A stretch of DNA of 64,000 nucleotides from an uncultured Oscillospiraceae bacterium. Lineage in GTDB: Bacteria; Bacillota; Clostridia; Oscillospirales; Acutalibacteraceae. The position numbers and the translations under genes were made by a program. How positions within the stretch are numbered: the stretch's first letter is position 1; each line of letters opens with the position of its first letter. Below the pieces are notes generated by a model that searched no databases, was not told the origin of the DNA, and was given only the letters and a program-made list of their open reading frames with translations. This document shows, in pieces, positions 26,043 to 34,131 of the stretch. The DNA lies in NCBI GenBank assembly GCA_900544715.1, contig UQWL01000004.1, positions 1 to 64,000 of the forward strand, written 5' to 3'.

Positions 26043-26849
26043 ATGCAGATGCCCCACATGACCGATCGGAGCTGCGTTGCAGCCCAATATGCAGACGACC
26101 GCAATTTGTCCATTCGCATGAAATTGCACGCCAAGCACAGCACTGCGCAAATTTCCATGAACGATTGGCTCTTTGCACAGTATGACCTCATGGGGCCGTG
26201 CCGCATTCTTGAACTTGGCTGCGGTAACGCCACGCAGTGGGAGGGGCGGCTCGATCAGCTTCCCGACAGTTCTCTTTTGGTGCTGTCGGATTTTTCAGCG
26301 GGTATGGCGGAGATCACCTGGAAAAAGTTTGAAGGCTTTTCAAACGTTCTCGTCCAACAAATCGATATTCAGGAGATCCCGTTTCCCGACGCATCCTTTG
26401 ATAAAATCATTGCAAACCATATGCTGCATCATGTGCCCAATCTGCCCCAAGCGCTAGAGGAAGTACAACGGGTGCTGCGACCGGATGGCGTTTTCTACGC
26501 AACTGTGATCGGGGAGGGAGGCTTGCAGGCGTATCTTCACACGGCGATGAAGGATTTCAACCCAAATCTTGATATGTTTGATCAGCAACTCTCTTTTTCC
26601 ATGCAGAATGGGGAGGAGAAACTACGCCGTTTTTTTGGCGACGTGCGGCTCATTCCATACGAAGATTCTCTGGAAATTACAGAAACGCAGGATCTGGTGG
26701 ATTGGATCTATTCCTCTATTGATGTGGCGGGCGCGTCGGCCGATGATTTGGACGGCATTTATGATTACTTTGAAGCGATCCGTGTGCGCGAGGGCGCGAT
26801 CCGCATTCCGAAGGAAGTGGGAATGTTTGTTGCAAAAAATAAAAAATAG
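26043..26849 (+). CDS. Class I SAM-dependent methyltransferase
   Basis: 268 residues of the Methyltransf_11/25 type. Motif I is ILELGCGNATQW near 56-68, an acidic residue ends beta 2 (LVLSDFS), and the motif IV region is FDKIIANHMLHHVPN, followed by LEEVQRVLRPDGVFYATV. Such enzymes methylate small molecules, quinone-like lipids or biosynthetic intermediates; the substrate cannot be read from the sequence. Start ATG behind AAGGAG. It stands alone between a promoter and the convergent ylmH gene. Confidence 0.8.
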   Translation: MQMPHMTDRSCVAAQYADDRNLSIRMKLHAKHSTAQISMNDWLFAQYDLMGPCRILELGCGNATQWEGRLDQLPDSSLLVLSDFSAGMAEITWKKFEGFSNVLVQQIDIQEIPFPDASFDKIIANHMLHHVPNLPQALEEVQRVLRPDGVFYATVIGEGGLQAYLHTAMKDFNPNLDMFDQQLSFSMQNGEEKLRRFFGDVRLIPYEDSLEITETQDLVDWIYSSIDVAGASADDLDGIYDYFEAIRVREGAIRIPKEVGMFVAKNKK

Positions 26850-26980
26850 CCGGGAGCCGCCTGTTACCGTGAGTAATGCGTATCTCTTTGTTCCGCGTGG
26901 TGATGGCAAGCCTTGTTTTGTTACTCCGCTTCGCTGCGTAATAAAAGGAAGCTGTTACGCTTCCTCTTTCAAAACACTCT

Positions 26981-27766
26981 CTAGCAATACCGTTCCACAG
27001 TGATATGCAGCCTGCCCTTTTTGCTGGCGCCGCCCACAGCGGCCAGCCGCACCTTCCCTCTTGAGCGGAATACGATTTGGTCGCCCTCCTTCACGGGGGC
27101 GGCCGTTTTTTCACAGGGGAGGGCGTTCAGGAAGATCAGCCCCTTTTGAATGGCTTCCACGGCTGCTGTCCGGCTGACGGAGAAAGCGGCGGAAACCACG
27201 TTATCCAGCCGCAGGGAGGCGACCACACAAGGGGTCATCTCCCGTTTCTCTTCCGCCCTTCGCAGCGCGGTAACCGGCACGAACGTGCCGGCAAGCCTGG
27301 CACGGCCCGCCTGCGTGAGGTTTTCCCGCAGATAGGGCGCCACGCTTTTGAGCAGGATGATATCGCAGCCATCCTTCCGCACGAGCAGGTCGCCCACGGT
27401 TTCCCGCTTTACGCCGAGGCCCATGAGCGCGCCCAGGTAATCGCGGTGCGTGAGCGTGTGGAACGGGTCCTTCTGCACACGCAGGATGGTCAGAGGATTG
27501 TCCTCCTCGTTTTCTGCAAGCCAGGCAAACGGATCTTCCTGTGCTGATAAGGGAAGGTAATCCGGGAAAAACACGGCGGCAACGCGCTCCGCATCCTCAT
27601 ATCCTCCATAAAAGCACACCGAAAGGCCGCGGCATTTTGCGCAGTAGGCCCGCGCCAGCGCGCCCTGCCGTAGGTCGAGGAACGGGGAATGCGTGAGCAT
27701 CCCATAGCGCTCGCACTGGTCGATTTTATCCGCAAGCCCGGCGAGGAGCAGCTCGTCTTCTTTCAT
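26981..27766 (-). CDS. ylmH: YlmH-like S4-domain RNA-binding protein
   Basis: 261 residues. The N-terminal part (FLDLRQGALA, YCAKCRGL, GGYEDAERVAAVFFPDY) and middle (HRDYLGALMGLGVKRETVGDLLV) are typical of YlmH. The C-terminal S4 domain follows (LRLDNVVSAAFSVSRTAAVEAIQKGLIFLN). YlmH/RqcP-type proteins bind the ribosomal large subunit and tRNA and take part in ribosome quality control. In many Firmicutes the gene lies in the divIVA cluster; here it stands alone. Convergent with the methyltransferase gene. Confidence 0.88.
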   Translation of the reverse strand: MKEDELLLAGLADKIDQCERYGMLTHSPFLDLRQGALARAYCAKCRGLSVCFYGGYEDAERVAAVFFPDYLPLSAQEDPFAWLAENEEDNPLTILRVQKDPFHTLTHRDYLGALMGLGVKRETVGDLLVRKDGCDIILLKSVAPYLRENLTQAGRARLAGTFVPVTALRRAEEKREMTPCVVASLRLDNVVSAAFSVSRTAAVEAIQKGLIFLNALPCEKTAAPVKEGDQIVFRSRGKVRLAAVGGASKKGRLHITVERYC

Positions 27767-27843
27767 GGTATGGTCATCCCTTCTTGCATGAAGCAGTTGA
27801 AACGTTTTGTTTTTTTAGCCTATGAGTAGCTTACTTTAACAAT

Positions 27844-27942
27844 TGCAAAAAATGGCGTTGCCGCCGTGCGGCAGGAGGCATTTCGTGCCGACAGACATTT
27901 TTTTAATGCTCCAAGTTTCGATCTCTGAAGCTTGGAGCTATT
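27844..27942. repeat. Tandem intergenic repeat, unit 1
   Basis: About 99 bases: a GC-rich half (TGGCGTTGCCGCC, CGGCAGGAGGCATTTCGTG) followed by an inverted repeat GCTCCAA...TTGGAGC. It recurs 124 bases downstream with few changes. A reading frame across both units is present but its protein is just the repeated DNA. Confidence 0.75.
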
Positions 27943-27967
27943 ATATCATACCCACCAAACTGCCCTC

Positions 27968-28058
27968 TGCGAAAAATGGCGTTGCCGCCGCGCGGCAGGA
28001 GGCATTTCGTGCCGACAGGCATTTTTCCAATGCTCCAAACGATCCTTTTGGAGCTATT
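27968..28058. repeat. Tandem intergenic repeat, unit 2
   Basis: The first ~65 bases match unit 1 almost exactly. The terminal hairpin keeps GCTCCAA/TTGGAGC but has a different, shorter loop. Conservation of the stem with a changed loop points to selection on RNA structure. Bases 27767-28205 otherwise hold no gene. Confidence 0.75.
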
Positions 28059-28205
28059 GTACCGCATACTAGGGAGGCTTCGCAAGTCTGTCTCTCGGCT
28101 AAAAATAAGAGAGAATTTCGTGGCTCTTTCTTGCTCCCCCTTTACTTTTAAGGTTTAGAGTGCTAAAATATAAAAGCATTATTTTACTGCGGGGGAGGTC
28201 TCGTT

Positions 28206-28523
28206 TTGAATAACAAACTCAAGGATGATAACGTCGATTTTCTATTTCAGGCGATCCTGGCGCTCGAAACGATGGAGGAGTGCTACGATTTTTTTGAGGA
28301 TCTTTGCACGGTGACGGAGCTCAAGGCGATTTCCCAGCGCATTGTGGTGGCCCACATGCTCAGCCAGAAGCGCGTTTACAGCGATATTGTGCGCGAGACG
28401 GGCGCGAGCACTGCCACGATCAGCCGTGTGAACCGCTCTTTGAATTATGGCTGCGACGGCTATGAAAAGATTTTTGCCCGCATCGACCAGGCGAATGCGG
28501 AAAAGGGCGCATCTGAAAAATAG
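28206..28523 (+). CDS. yerC: YerC/YecD family TrpR-like regulator
   Basis: 105 residues from TTG behind GGGGGAGG. The TrpR-superfamily helix-turn-helix is clear: DLCTVTELKAISQRIVVAHML, then YSDIVRETGASTATISRVNRSLNYG. It is related to TrpR and binds DNA as a dimer; its regulon is not known. The following methyltransferase gene starts 45 bases later on the same strand. Confidence 0.9.
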   Translation: MNNKLKDDNVDFLFQAILALETMEECYDFFEDLCTVTELKAISQRIVVAHMLSQKRVYSDIVRETGASTATISRVNRSLNYGCDGYEKIFARIDQANAEKGASEK

Positions 28524-28568
28524 AATGCTTGAAACGCTTCCAACTGCTTCGTGCGGGAAAGGATGGTC

Positions 28569-29333
28569 ATGAGGATGGGTGGCTATGCGGATTTCGCGGC
28601 CTTTTACGACCGGCTGACGGATGATGTTGGCTATCCGCAGCGGGCGGAATATATTGCCGGGTTGCTTGCGGAACACGGCGTGCAAACAGGCATGGTATTA
28701 GACCTCGCCTGCGGGACGGGGAGCCTCACGCTGGAGCTCTCCAGACGCGGCTATGAGATGATCGGCGTGGATGCAAGCCCCGATATGCTCTGCGCGGCGC
28801 AGGAAAAATGCGCGCAGGCGGGGGCGGAGGTGCTCTTTCTCTGCCAGCCGATGGAGGCGCTCAATCTTTATGGCACGGTGAATGCCGCCGTCTGCACGCT
28901 GGACAGCCTCAATCACATCACCGATCTGGATACGCTGCGGGAGGTGTTCCGGCGCGTGGCGCTCTTCCTGGAGCCGGGCGGGGTGTTTGTTTTTGATGTG
29001 AACACGCCGTATAAACACCGGCAGGTGCTGGGGGATCACACCTTTGTGTACGATTTGGAGGGGCTTTACTGCGTTTGGCAGAATGCATATTGCGCCGAGG
29101 ATGCTTCGGTGGAGATCCTGCTCGATTTTTTTGAGGAGGAGGCCGGCGGCTCCTATACCCGCTATGGGGAGCAGTTCACGGAGCGCGCCTACAGCCACGG
29201 GGAGCTTTGCGCTTTTGCACAGGCGGCGGGGCTGACGCTTGCCGGTTATTACGAGGAGCTGACGCGCACACCGCCGCGGGCGGATACAGAGCGCGCGGTG
29301 TATGTGATGAAAAAAGAAAGGATTTCAAAATAG
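28569..29333 (+). CDS. Class I SAM-dependent methyltransferase
   Basis: 254 residues if the ATG at 28569 (behind GGAAAGGA) is used; a GTG at 28551 is possible. Starts MRMGGYADFAAFYDRLTDDVGY, motif I VLDLACGTGSLTLEL, second acidic end GVDASPDML, then VNAAVCTLDSLNHI and VFDVNTPYKH. This YcgJ/CmoA-like type is common beside hslO and other housekeeping genes in Clostridia. The substrate is unknown. Confidence 0.8.
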   Translation: MRMGGYADFAAFYDRLTDDVGYPQRAEYIAGLLAEHGVQTGMVLDLACGTGSLTLELSRRGYEMIGVDASPDMLCAAQEKCAQAGAEVLFLCQPMEALNLYGTVNAAVCTLDSLNHITDLDTLREVFRRVALFLEPGGVFVFDVNTPYKHRQVLGDHTFVYDLEGLYCVWQNAYCAEDASVEILLDFFEEEAGGSYTRYGEQFTERAYSHGELCAFAQAAGLTLAGYYEELTRTPPRADTERAVYVMKKERISK

Positions 29334-30212
29334 ATGGGGAAACTGGTTCGTTGTATTTCAGAGGATGGAACACTCACTGCAATGGCGCTCGACAGCACGG
29401 ATATCGTGGCCGAGGCTGAGCGTATCCATCAAACCTCCGCTGTCACGTCGGCTGCATTAGGGCGGCTTTTGACGGCCGCCTCCATGATGGGAGATCAGCT
29501 CAAGGGGGCGGATCACAGCATTACCCTGCGGTTAAACGGCGGCGGCCCTGCGGGAACGGTGCTCGCTGTGGCGGACAGCAGGGGCAACGCGCGTGGCTAT
29601 GTGGGTGAGCCGATTGTGGAGCTGCCGCTCAATGCAAAGGGCAAGCTGGATGTTGCGGGCGCGGTTGGAACGGATGGCACGCTGACGGTCGTAAAGGATT
29701 TGGGGATGAAGGAGCCCTATGTGGGTCAGATTCCGCTGGTATCCGGTGAGATCGCAGAGGATATCACGCAGTATTTTGCCGCTAGCGAGCAGGTGCCGAC
29801 CGTGTGCGCACTAGGCGTGCTGGTGAACCCCGATCTTACCATCCGTAGGGCAGGAGGCTTCCTCATCCAGCTTTTGCCCACGGCGGATGATGCAGTGATC
29901 GATGCGGTGGAGCGGTGCGTGGAGCAGGTGCCGCCGGTGACAAAGCTGTTGGAGGATGGGCTCACGCCGGAGGAAATCTGCCGGGCTGTGCTGCCGGAGT
30001 TTACGCTGGAGGTGCTCGATGAGGAGCGGCCGGTTTACCGCTGCAATTGCAGCCACGAGCGCGTGCTGCGCGCGCTGGCGGCTACTGGGCGCGAATCGGT
30101 GGAGGAGCTTGCGCAGGACCCGATCACAGAGGTTTGCTGCCAGTTCTGCGACAAAAAATATCAGATCAAAAGCGAGGAGTTGCAATCATTGCTAAAGGGG
30201 AGTGAGGTATGA
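29334..30212 (+). CDS. hslO: Redox-regulated chaperone Hsp33
   Basis: 292 residues, usual length. N-terminal domain begins LVRCISEDGTLTAMALDST with SAVTSAALGRLLTAA. The substrate-binding fold contains GEPIVELPLNAKGKLDV. The zinc-redox switch at the C-terminus has CNC and CQFC. The reduced zinc form is inactive; oxidation of the four cysteines releases zinc and activates holdase function in the cytoplasm. The start abuts the preceding methyltransferase stop (TAGATG). Confidence 0.95.
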   Translation: MGKLVRCISEDGTLTAMALDSTDIVAEAERIHQTSAVTSAALGRLLTAASMMGDQLKGADHSITLRLNGGGPAGTVLAVADSRGNARGYVGEPIVELPLNAKGKLDVAGAVGTDGTLTVVKDLGMKEPYVGQIPLVSGEIAEDITQYFAASEQVPTVCALGVLVNPDLTIRRAGGFLIQLLPTADDAVIDAVERCVEQVPPVTKLLEDGLTPEEICRAVLPEFTLEVLDEERPVYRCNCSHERVLRALAATGRESVEELAQDPITEVCCQFCDKKYQIKSEELQSLLKGSEV

Positions 30213-30245
30213 TTGCACCGTTTATCAGAAGGGAGGCGCCTTATC

Positions 30246-30668
30246 TTGCGGATTCGTTTGGCAAAGGTTTCAGATGCCAGCCAGCTCTGGCGGCTGAACC
30301 GGGAATTCAACGGTGCGGACAATACCAGCAGTGAAAGCGAAATTGCCGAATCCCTTTCCGTCAGCCCTGAAATTGTCATGGTGGCGGAGCAGGATGGTGC
30401 GCTGGTAGGCTTTTTGTGCGCCCATATATCCCGCTCCATGTGCTATCAGACGGCGCGCGGCGAGATTAGAGAATTATTTGTATCTCCCATGTATCGGAAG
30501 CTGGGCGTGGGCCGGGGCCTGCTCGAGGAAGCGGAGCGTTATTTCTGGGAAAAGCGGATATCCGTTGTGACGCTGTATACCTCTGTCAGCAATGCCGGGG
30601 CGCAGACGTTTTATGAAAGGTGCGGTTATCAGAAAAAGAGTCGGATCGAGTATCGCAAGGAAGCCTGA
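30246..30668 (+). CDS. GNAT family N-acetyltransferase
   Basis: 140 residues from TTG at 30246, chosen because GGGAGG lies at the right distance. IRLAKVSDASQLWRLN opens the fold, EIRELFVSPMYRKLGVGRGLLEEAE holds the acetyl-CoA loop (RKLGVGRG), and SNAGAQTFYERCGY is the closing GNAT signature. The acyl acceptor is unknown. It follows hslO by 33 bases. Confidence 0.88.
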   Translation: MRIRLAKVSDASQLWRLNREFNGADNTSSESEIAESLSVSPEIVMVAEQDGALVGFLCAHISRSMCYQTARGEIRELFVSPMYRKLGVGRGLLEEAERYFWEKRISVVTLYTSVSNAGAQTFYERCGYQKKSRIEYRKEA

Positions 30669-30817
30669 CAAACCGGCGGCCGCATGACAAGCAGTTGAGC
30701 AGGCGTTTCCCTGCATGGAGAATAAAACAAAAGCATGAAGCAGGAATCGCTGCATATCCTATAGGGAACACGAGATTGGGGCGGCAGATTTTTTTGGAAA
30801 AAGTTTGCGCCGGGTGG

Positions 30818-30846
30818 TTGACATCCGATCTGATTTGTAGTATATT
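30818..30846 (+). promoter_or_regulatory. Sigma-A promoter of the tRNA cluster
   Basis: TTGACA (30818-30823), 17-base spacer, TATATT (30841-30846), 45 bases before tRNA-Val. Confidence 0.8.
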
Positions 30847-30890
30847 ATAACACGTCGCCGCCGCACTCAAATGTGAACGGCACAGGCAAT

Positions 30891-30966
30891 GGGAGCATAG
30901 CTCAGCTGGGAGAGCACCTGCCTTACAAGCAGGGGGTCACAGGTTCGAGCCCTGTTGTTCCCACCA
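30891..30966 (+). tRNA. tRNA-Val (TAC)
   Basis: GGGAGCA acceptor stem, TAGCTCAGCTGGGAGAGC D arm, anticodon loop CTTACAA, T arm with GGTTCGAGCC, encoded CCA. Confidence 0.96.
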
Positions 30967-30972
30967 AAAAAT

Positions 30973-31049
30973 GGCCCGGTAGTTCAGCTGGTTAGAACGC
31001 TAGCCTGTCACGCTAGAGGTCGACGGTTCGAGCCCGTTCCGGGTCGCCA
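30973..31049 (+). tRNA. tRNA-Asp (GTC)
   Basis: GGCCCGG acceptor, anticodon loop CTGTCAC, T arm CGGTTCGAGCCCG, encoded CCA. Confidence 0.96.
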
Positions 31050-31054
31050 TTTTT

Positions 31055-31130
<76 letters not shown>

Positions 31131-31135
31131 GTTTT

Positions 31136-31211
31136 GCGGATGTAGCTCATCTGGTAGAGCGCCACCTTGCCAAGGTGGAGGTAGCGAGTTCGAGCCTCGT
31201 CATCCGCTCCA
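31136..31211 (+). tRNA. tRNA-Gly (GCC)
   Basis: GCGGATG acceptor, anticodon loop TTGCCAA, T arm GAGTTCGAGCCTC, encoded CCA. Confidence 0.96.
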
Positions 31212-31255
31212 AGGACGCTTAAAAGGTAGAAATACGGTTTAAGCGTCCTTTTTTT
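31212..31255 (+). terminator. Rho-independent terminator between tRNA-Gly and tRNA-Cys
   Basis: AGGACGCTTAAA and its complement TTTAAGCGTCCT around a 14-base loop, then seven T. It ends the four-tRNA transcript before tRNA-Cys, which has no obvious promoter of its own. Confidence 0.88.
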
Positions 31256-31260
31256 AAAGT

Positions 31261-31335
31261 GGCGTCATAGCCAAGTGGTAAGGCAAGGGTCTGCAAAACC
31301 CTGATTCCCCAGTTCAAATCTGGGTGGCGCCTCCA
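31261..31335 (+). tRNA. tRNA-Cys (GCA), prophage attachment site
   Basis: GGCGTCA acceptor, anticodon loop TCTGCAA, T arm CAGTTCAAATCTG, encoded CCA. The prophage recombinase gene ends inside it (stop at 31314-31316 on the other strand), so the prophage boundary lies in or at its 3' half. Confidence 0.95.
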
Positions 31336-32789
31336 GTAATATCGTAATCACCGATGCACTGCACTTCGATGCCGTCGTCGGTGATTATGATTTTATTCAC
31401 ATATTCCCGAATCACAGCCCGGCGTTGCATGAAATCCTCATCGATTCGTGCGGCGTCGGCTTTTAATTTTTGCAGCAGCTTTTCCCGGTCAATCGTGCCA
31501 TCCGGCTGGCAATGCGCAAGACGGGCCTCCAGGGCCTTGATTTCGGTTTGCAGATCATCTATGCGGGGAAACGCCGCGTCGGTATTTAAACCGCGCTCCA
31601 CGGCCTTCAGGAGGTTATTTACGCCTTGCTTCTTTTCCGCAATCTGCTTCTTGATCTCCGTGCTGCTGTCCGGCGACTGCTCCCGGATATTCATGATGAC
31701 ATCAGCCGTGCGCTCGATCAGCTGCTTGTTGAGTAACTCGTCCTTCAGGATATAGTAAACTGCGGATTCAATCTGATCCGCGCGAACGTTTTTGGCGTGG
31801 CAGGTCTTTAAGCGGTTCTTATTCCCACACATATAGTAATAGGTTTCCTCGCCGCTGGAACGGTTTTTGCTGGCGAAACCGGTATATGTACTGCCGCAGT
31901 ATCCGCATTCGATCAGGCCGGAGAGCAGGTATTCCCGCTTGGCTTTGTTAGTTGCTCTTTTATTGCTTTGCATTCTCTTCATCGCCCTTTCCCACGTTTC
32001 TCTGGTAATAATGGCTGGGACTGCGTTTTCAATCCGCACATAATTTGGGTTATCGCGCTTGCCGACCCGCTTACGCATCTGTTTATACTGATACCGGTTC
32101 CAGGTGAAGACACCAGTATAGCGTTCATTGATCAGTAGGTAATAAATCGCGTTAATGCCGATTTTATTCCCACGCTTGGTGCGGTAACCACCCGCTTCAA
32201 GCTTGTCCATGATTTGCTGGTAGCTGTACCCGTCCACGTACATCTGGAACAGCAGCCGGATCCCGGAGGCTTCTAGCTCGTTGATGACATACTGTCCTTC
32301 TACAATGTCATAGCCGAGCGGGGGAGTGCCGCCACAGAATTCGCCGCGTTTTGCCTTTGTGGCGACCCCGGCAATTGATTTTTTGCGTGTTTCCAGTACA
32401 TGCACCTGGTTGAAGATTGCATGTACGCCCTCGCTCATGAAGGCGGAAGAATCAAGAACGTCATCGCTGAGCGATTCGCAGCAGGAGTAAAGCCGAATAT
32501 TTGCGTGGCTGAGCGTTTCTCGCAGCGAGAACCAGTCCGTCACGCTGCGTGAAAGCCGGGACTGATCGTAGATTATGACCGCACCGAATTTATCTGTTTT
32601 GCAGTCTGCCAGCAGCCGCTGGAGGCCGTCGCGGTTGGTGTTCGTTCCGGTCTTAGCTTCGTCGGAGTATACGTCGACGAGCTCCAGGTTGTTGCGCCGG
32701 CAGAAATCCTCCGCCGCGCTGATCTGGTACATGATGCTGTTTTCGGTTTGGTTGTCGGTGCTGTACCGGCAGTAGGCAACGGCGCGCAT
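31314..32789 (-). CDS. Large serine recombinase (prophage integrase)
   Basis: 491 residues. Nucleophile Ser10 in AYCRYSTDNQ, YDQSRLSRSV segment, recombinase domain from GGTPPLGYDIVEGQ, zinc ribbon CGYCG with a later Cys pair, coiled coil near 370-400. This is the PinR-like YCRYST type common in Clostridia prophages. The last codons and the stop lie within tRNA-Cys, so part of the C-terminus is written in host sequence. It is expected to catalyse integration and, with a partner, excision. Confidence 0.9.
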   Translation of the reverse strand: MRAVAYCRYSTDNQTENSIMYQISAAEDFCRRNNLELVDVYSDEAKTGTNTNRDGLQRLLADCKTDKFGAVIIYDQSRLSRSVTDWFSLRETLSHANIRLYSCCESLSDDVLDSSAFMSEGVHAIFNQVHVLETRKKSIAGVATKAKRGEFCGGTPPLGYDIVEGQYVINELEASGIRLLFQMYVDGYSYQQIMDKLEAGGYRTKRGNKIGINAIYYLLINERYTGVFTWNRYQYKQMRKRVGKRDNPNYVRIENAVPAIITRETWERAMKRMQSNKRATNKAKREYLLSGLIECGYCGSTYTGFASKNRSSGEETYYYMCGNKNRLKTCHAKNVRADQIESAVYYILKDELLNKQLIERTADVIMNIREQSPDSSTEIKKQIAEKKQGVNNLLKAVERGLNTDAAFPRIDDLQTEIKALEARLAHCQPDGTIDREKLLQKLKADAARIDEDFMQRRAVIREYVNKIIITDDGIEVQCIGDYDITGGATQI

Positions 32790-32843
32790 GATGATCGGCT
32801 CCTTTCCGTTTTTTCAATCCGCCCCCCGTGTGGGGGATGGCGG

Positions 32844-33503
32844 TTATTTCTGACTAAGCTTATCGATGACCGCCGCAAACATCGGGCAATACCTGCTCAC
32901 AATCAGGTCGTAGATCCGCGCTGCCGTCTCCTCGTCATAGATATGAGAAGTGAGATTGCGGTCATTGAGCAGGTCAATCCACGCCTGCTCGTTGTCAACC
33001 AGTCCGTCGGCATACGCCTGCCGCATGACGGATTTGGGACTGTTGATATCGGTATAGCCCTGATCGATCAGGTATTCACGCAGCGTTTTCCAGACGAGCT
33101 CAGTGCAAAATTCAAATCGCTGAATCGCTCCATCCCGGATGGAATTTAGAGGGGTGCGCTGGTAGTCGTCGATTGCCTCCCGCAGACGGTCGACAGCCTG
33201 TACAAGCTTGTTATATTTTTCTTGCATTTTACTCATGATAATTATCCCGTCCTTTTCTATGTTTGCGACCAGTTCCCGATCGATACGATCATCGACGTGT
33301 ACGATGTCAAAATCCAGTAAGGTCGGGAGGTCGTCGATATCGGCCCAAAACGCGCCCTGTCGGTCGGTGGGAACGCCGTAGACCGCAAGATCGATATCGC
33401 TGCGCTCCCGATTATCACCCCGTGCACGGGAGCCAAACAGGATGATTTTATCCGCGCCGTATTTACGGCCGATGGCGGCGATTTTGGCGTATAGCTCAGT
33501 CAT
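32844..33503 (-). CDS. Fused MNT nucleotidyltransferase-HEPN protein (toxin-antitoxin type)
   Basis: 219 residues. Residues 1-88 form a minimal nucleotidyltransferase with the exact GS-x10-D-x-D pattern (Gly24 Ser25, Asp36, Asp38). Residues ~92-219 match the HI0074-type substrate-binding/HEPN helical bundle, with an R-x4-H motif (Arg182...His187). Normally these are two adjacent genes, where the MNT partner neutralises the HEPN RNase, in some cases by adding AMP. Here they are one reading frame. An internal ATG (33234) at the domain border could give the HEPN part alone. It is likely a prophage maintenance or anti-phage gene. Confidence 0.8.
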   Translation of the reverse strand: MTELYAKIAAIGRKYGADKIILFGSRARGDNRERSDIDLAVYGVPTDRQGAFWADIDDLPTLLDFDIVHVDDRIDRELVANIEKDGIIIMSKMQEKYNKLVQAVDRLREAIDDYQRTPLNSIRDGAIQRFEFCTELVWKTLREYLIDQGYTDINSPKSVMRQAYADGLVDNEQAWIDLLNDRNLTSHIYDEETAARIYDLIVSRYCPMFAAVIDKLSQK

Positions 33504-33520
33504 GTCATTCGGCTCCTTTC

Positions 33521-33540
33521 TTTTGTAATATATTACAAAA
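33521..33540. promoter_or_regulatory. Perfect 20-bp palindrome upstream of the MNT-HEPN gene
   Basis: TTTTGTAATATATTACAAAA, 18 bases from the start codon, overlapping the expected promoter. Probably an operator for autoregulation. Confidence 0.65.
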
Positions 33541-33567
33541 CTACATACATTATTTCTGGCATATTAT

Positions 33568-33611
33568 GTACGCACGCATGCGTACAGGCTCTAAAATTTA
33601 TGTGGTATAAT
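33568..33611 (+). promoter_or_regulatory. Palindromic operator and extended -10 promoter
   Basis: GTACGCA (33568-33574) and TGCGTAC (33579-33585) flank a 4-base spacer and lie where the -35 would be. TGGTATAAT (33603-33611) is an extended -10. It drives the HTH gene at 33689, which probably binds the palindrome. Confidence 0.5.
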
Positions 33612-33688
33612 ATCCCTGTGAGAATCCGTCACTAATCGCAAATAATTCCGGCTCTCCGGCGCAAGATAGTGCCGGAGGTGTCGAACGG

Positions 33689-33901
33689 ATGGAAAATGAG
33701 CTTACGGCATTGGGCGACAGGATCAGAGCGATCCGGGGAAGTCAAGGCCTGTCGATCCGTGATCTTGCGGATATGGCCGATCTTAACAAAAGCCAGATTG
33801 TGCGTATTGAGAGCGGGCAATCCGACCCGCATTATACGACGCTGCTCCGGATCGCGCGGGCGCTTGAAGTAAGCATTGGGGATTTTACGGATGGCGGATG
33901 A
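33689..33901 (+). CDS. XRE-family HTH regulator
   Basis: 70 residues, one Cro/C1-type domain: LGDRIRAIRGSQGLSIRDLADMADLNKSQIVRIESGQSDPHYTTLLRIARALEV. Start ATG behind GGAGGTG. It lies next to the recombinase and toxin-antitoxin gene and away from the main switch at 34.0-34.8 kb, so it may control the integration module. Confidence 0.88.
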   Translation: MENELTALGDRIRAIRGSQGLSIRDLADMADLNKSQIVRIESGQSDPHYTTLLRIARALEVSIGDFTDGG

Positions 33902-33948
33902 CGGCGGCCTCCGCAGGGAGGCAGGCATAAGGAAGGGGATGTACAAAG

Positions 33949-34131
33949 GTGAAGCATAGCGTATACGAGCTGGCCGAATACATACATGCACAAGGAGGCA
34001 ACGCCAAACGGGCGAAAGGGTTAGTCCTCCTGATTGAAATGGGCAAACATCAGGTCAACAAGGGAACAAAGGAACTTGAAGTCCCGGTCGCTGATCATGC
34101 CATCTTTATCCAAGAAGCCAAGTCGGGATAA
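33949..34131 (+). CDS. Possible 60-residue protein overlapping the repressor gene end
   Basis: GTG start behind AAAGG, MKHSVYELAEYIHAQGGNAKRAKGL at the N-terminus. Its second half is antisense to the end of the repressor gene, and no family is recognised. It may be a truncated early gene or a chance frame. Confidence 0.25.
   Translation: MKHSVYELAEYIHAQGGNAKRAKGLVLLIEMGKHQVNKGTKELEVPVADHAIFIQEAKSG

Noticed and set aside
26860..26980. Stem GGAAGC/GCTTCC between the methyltransferase and ylmH genes as a mobile repeat
   Set aside because: A single short hairpin, most simply a bidirectional terminator remnant; no second copy seen.
27843..28151. Open frame of 102 codons across the tandem repeat
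   Set aside because: The protein is only the repeated DNA translated in different frames, without a good ribosome site or any family.
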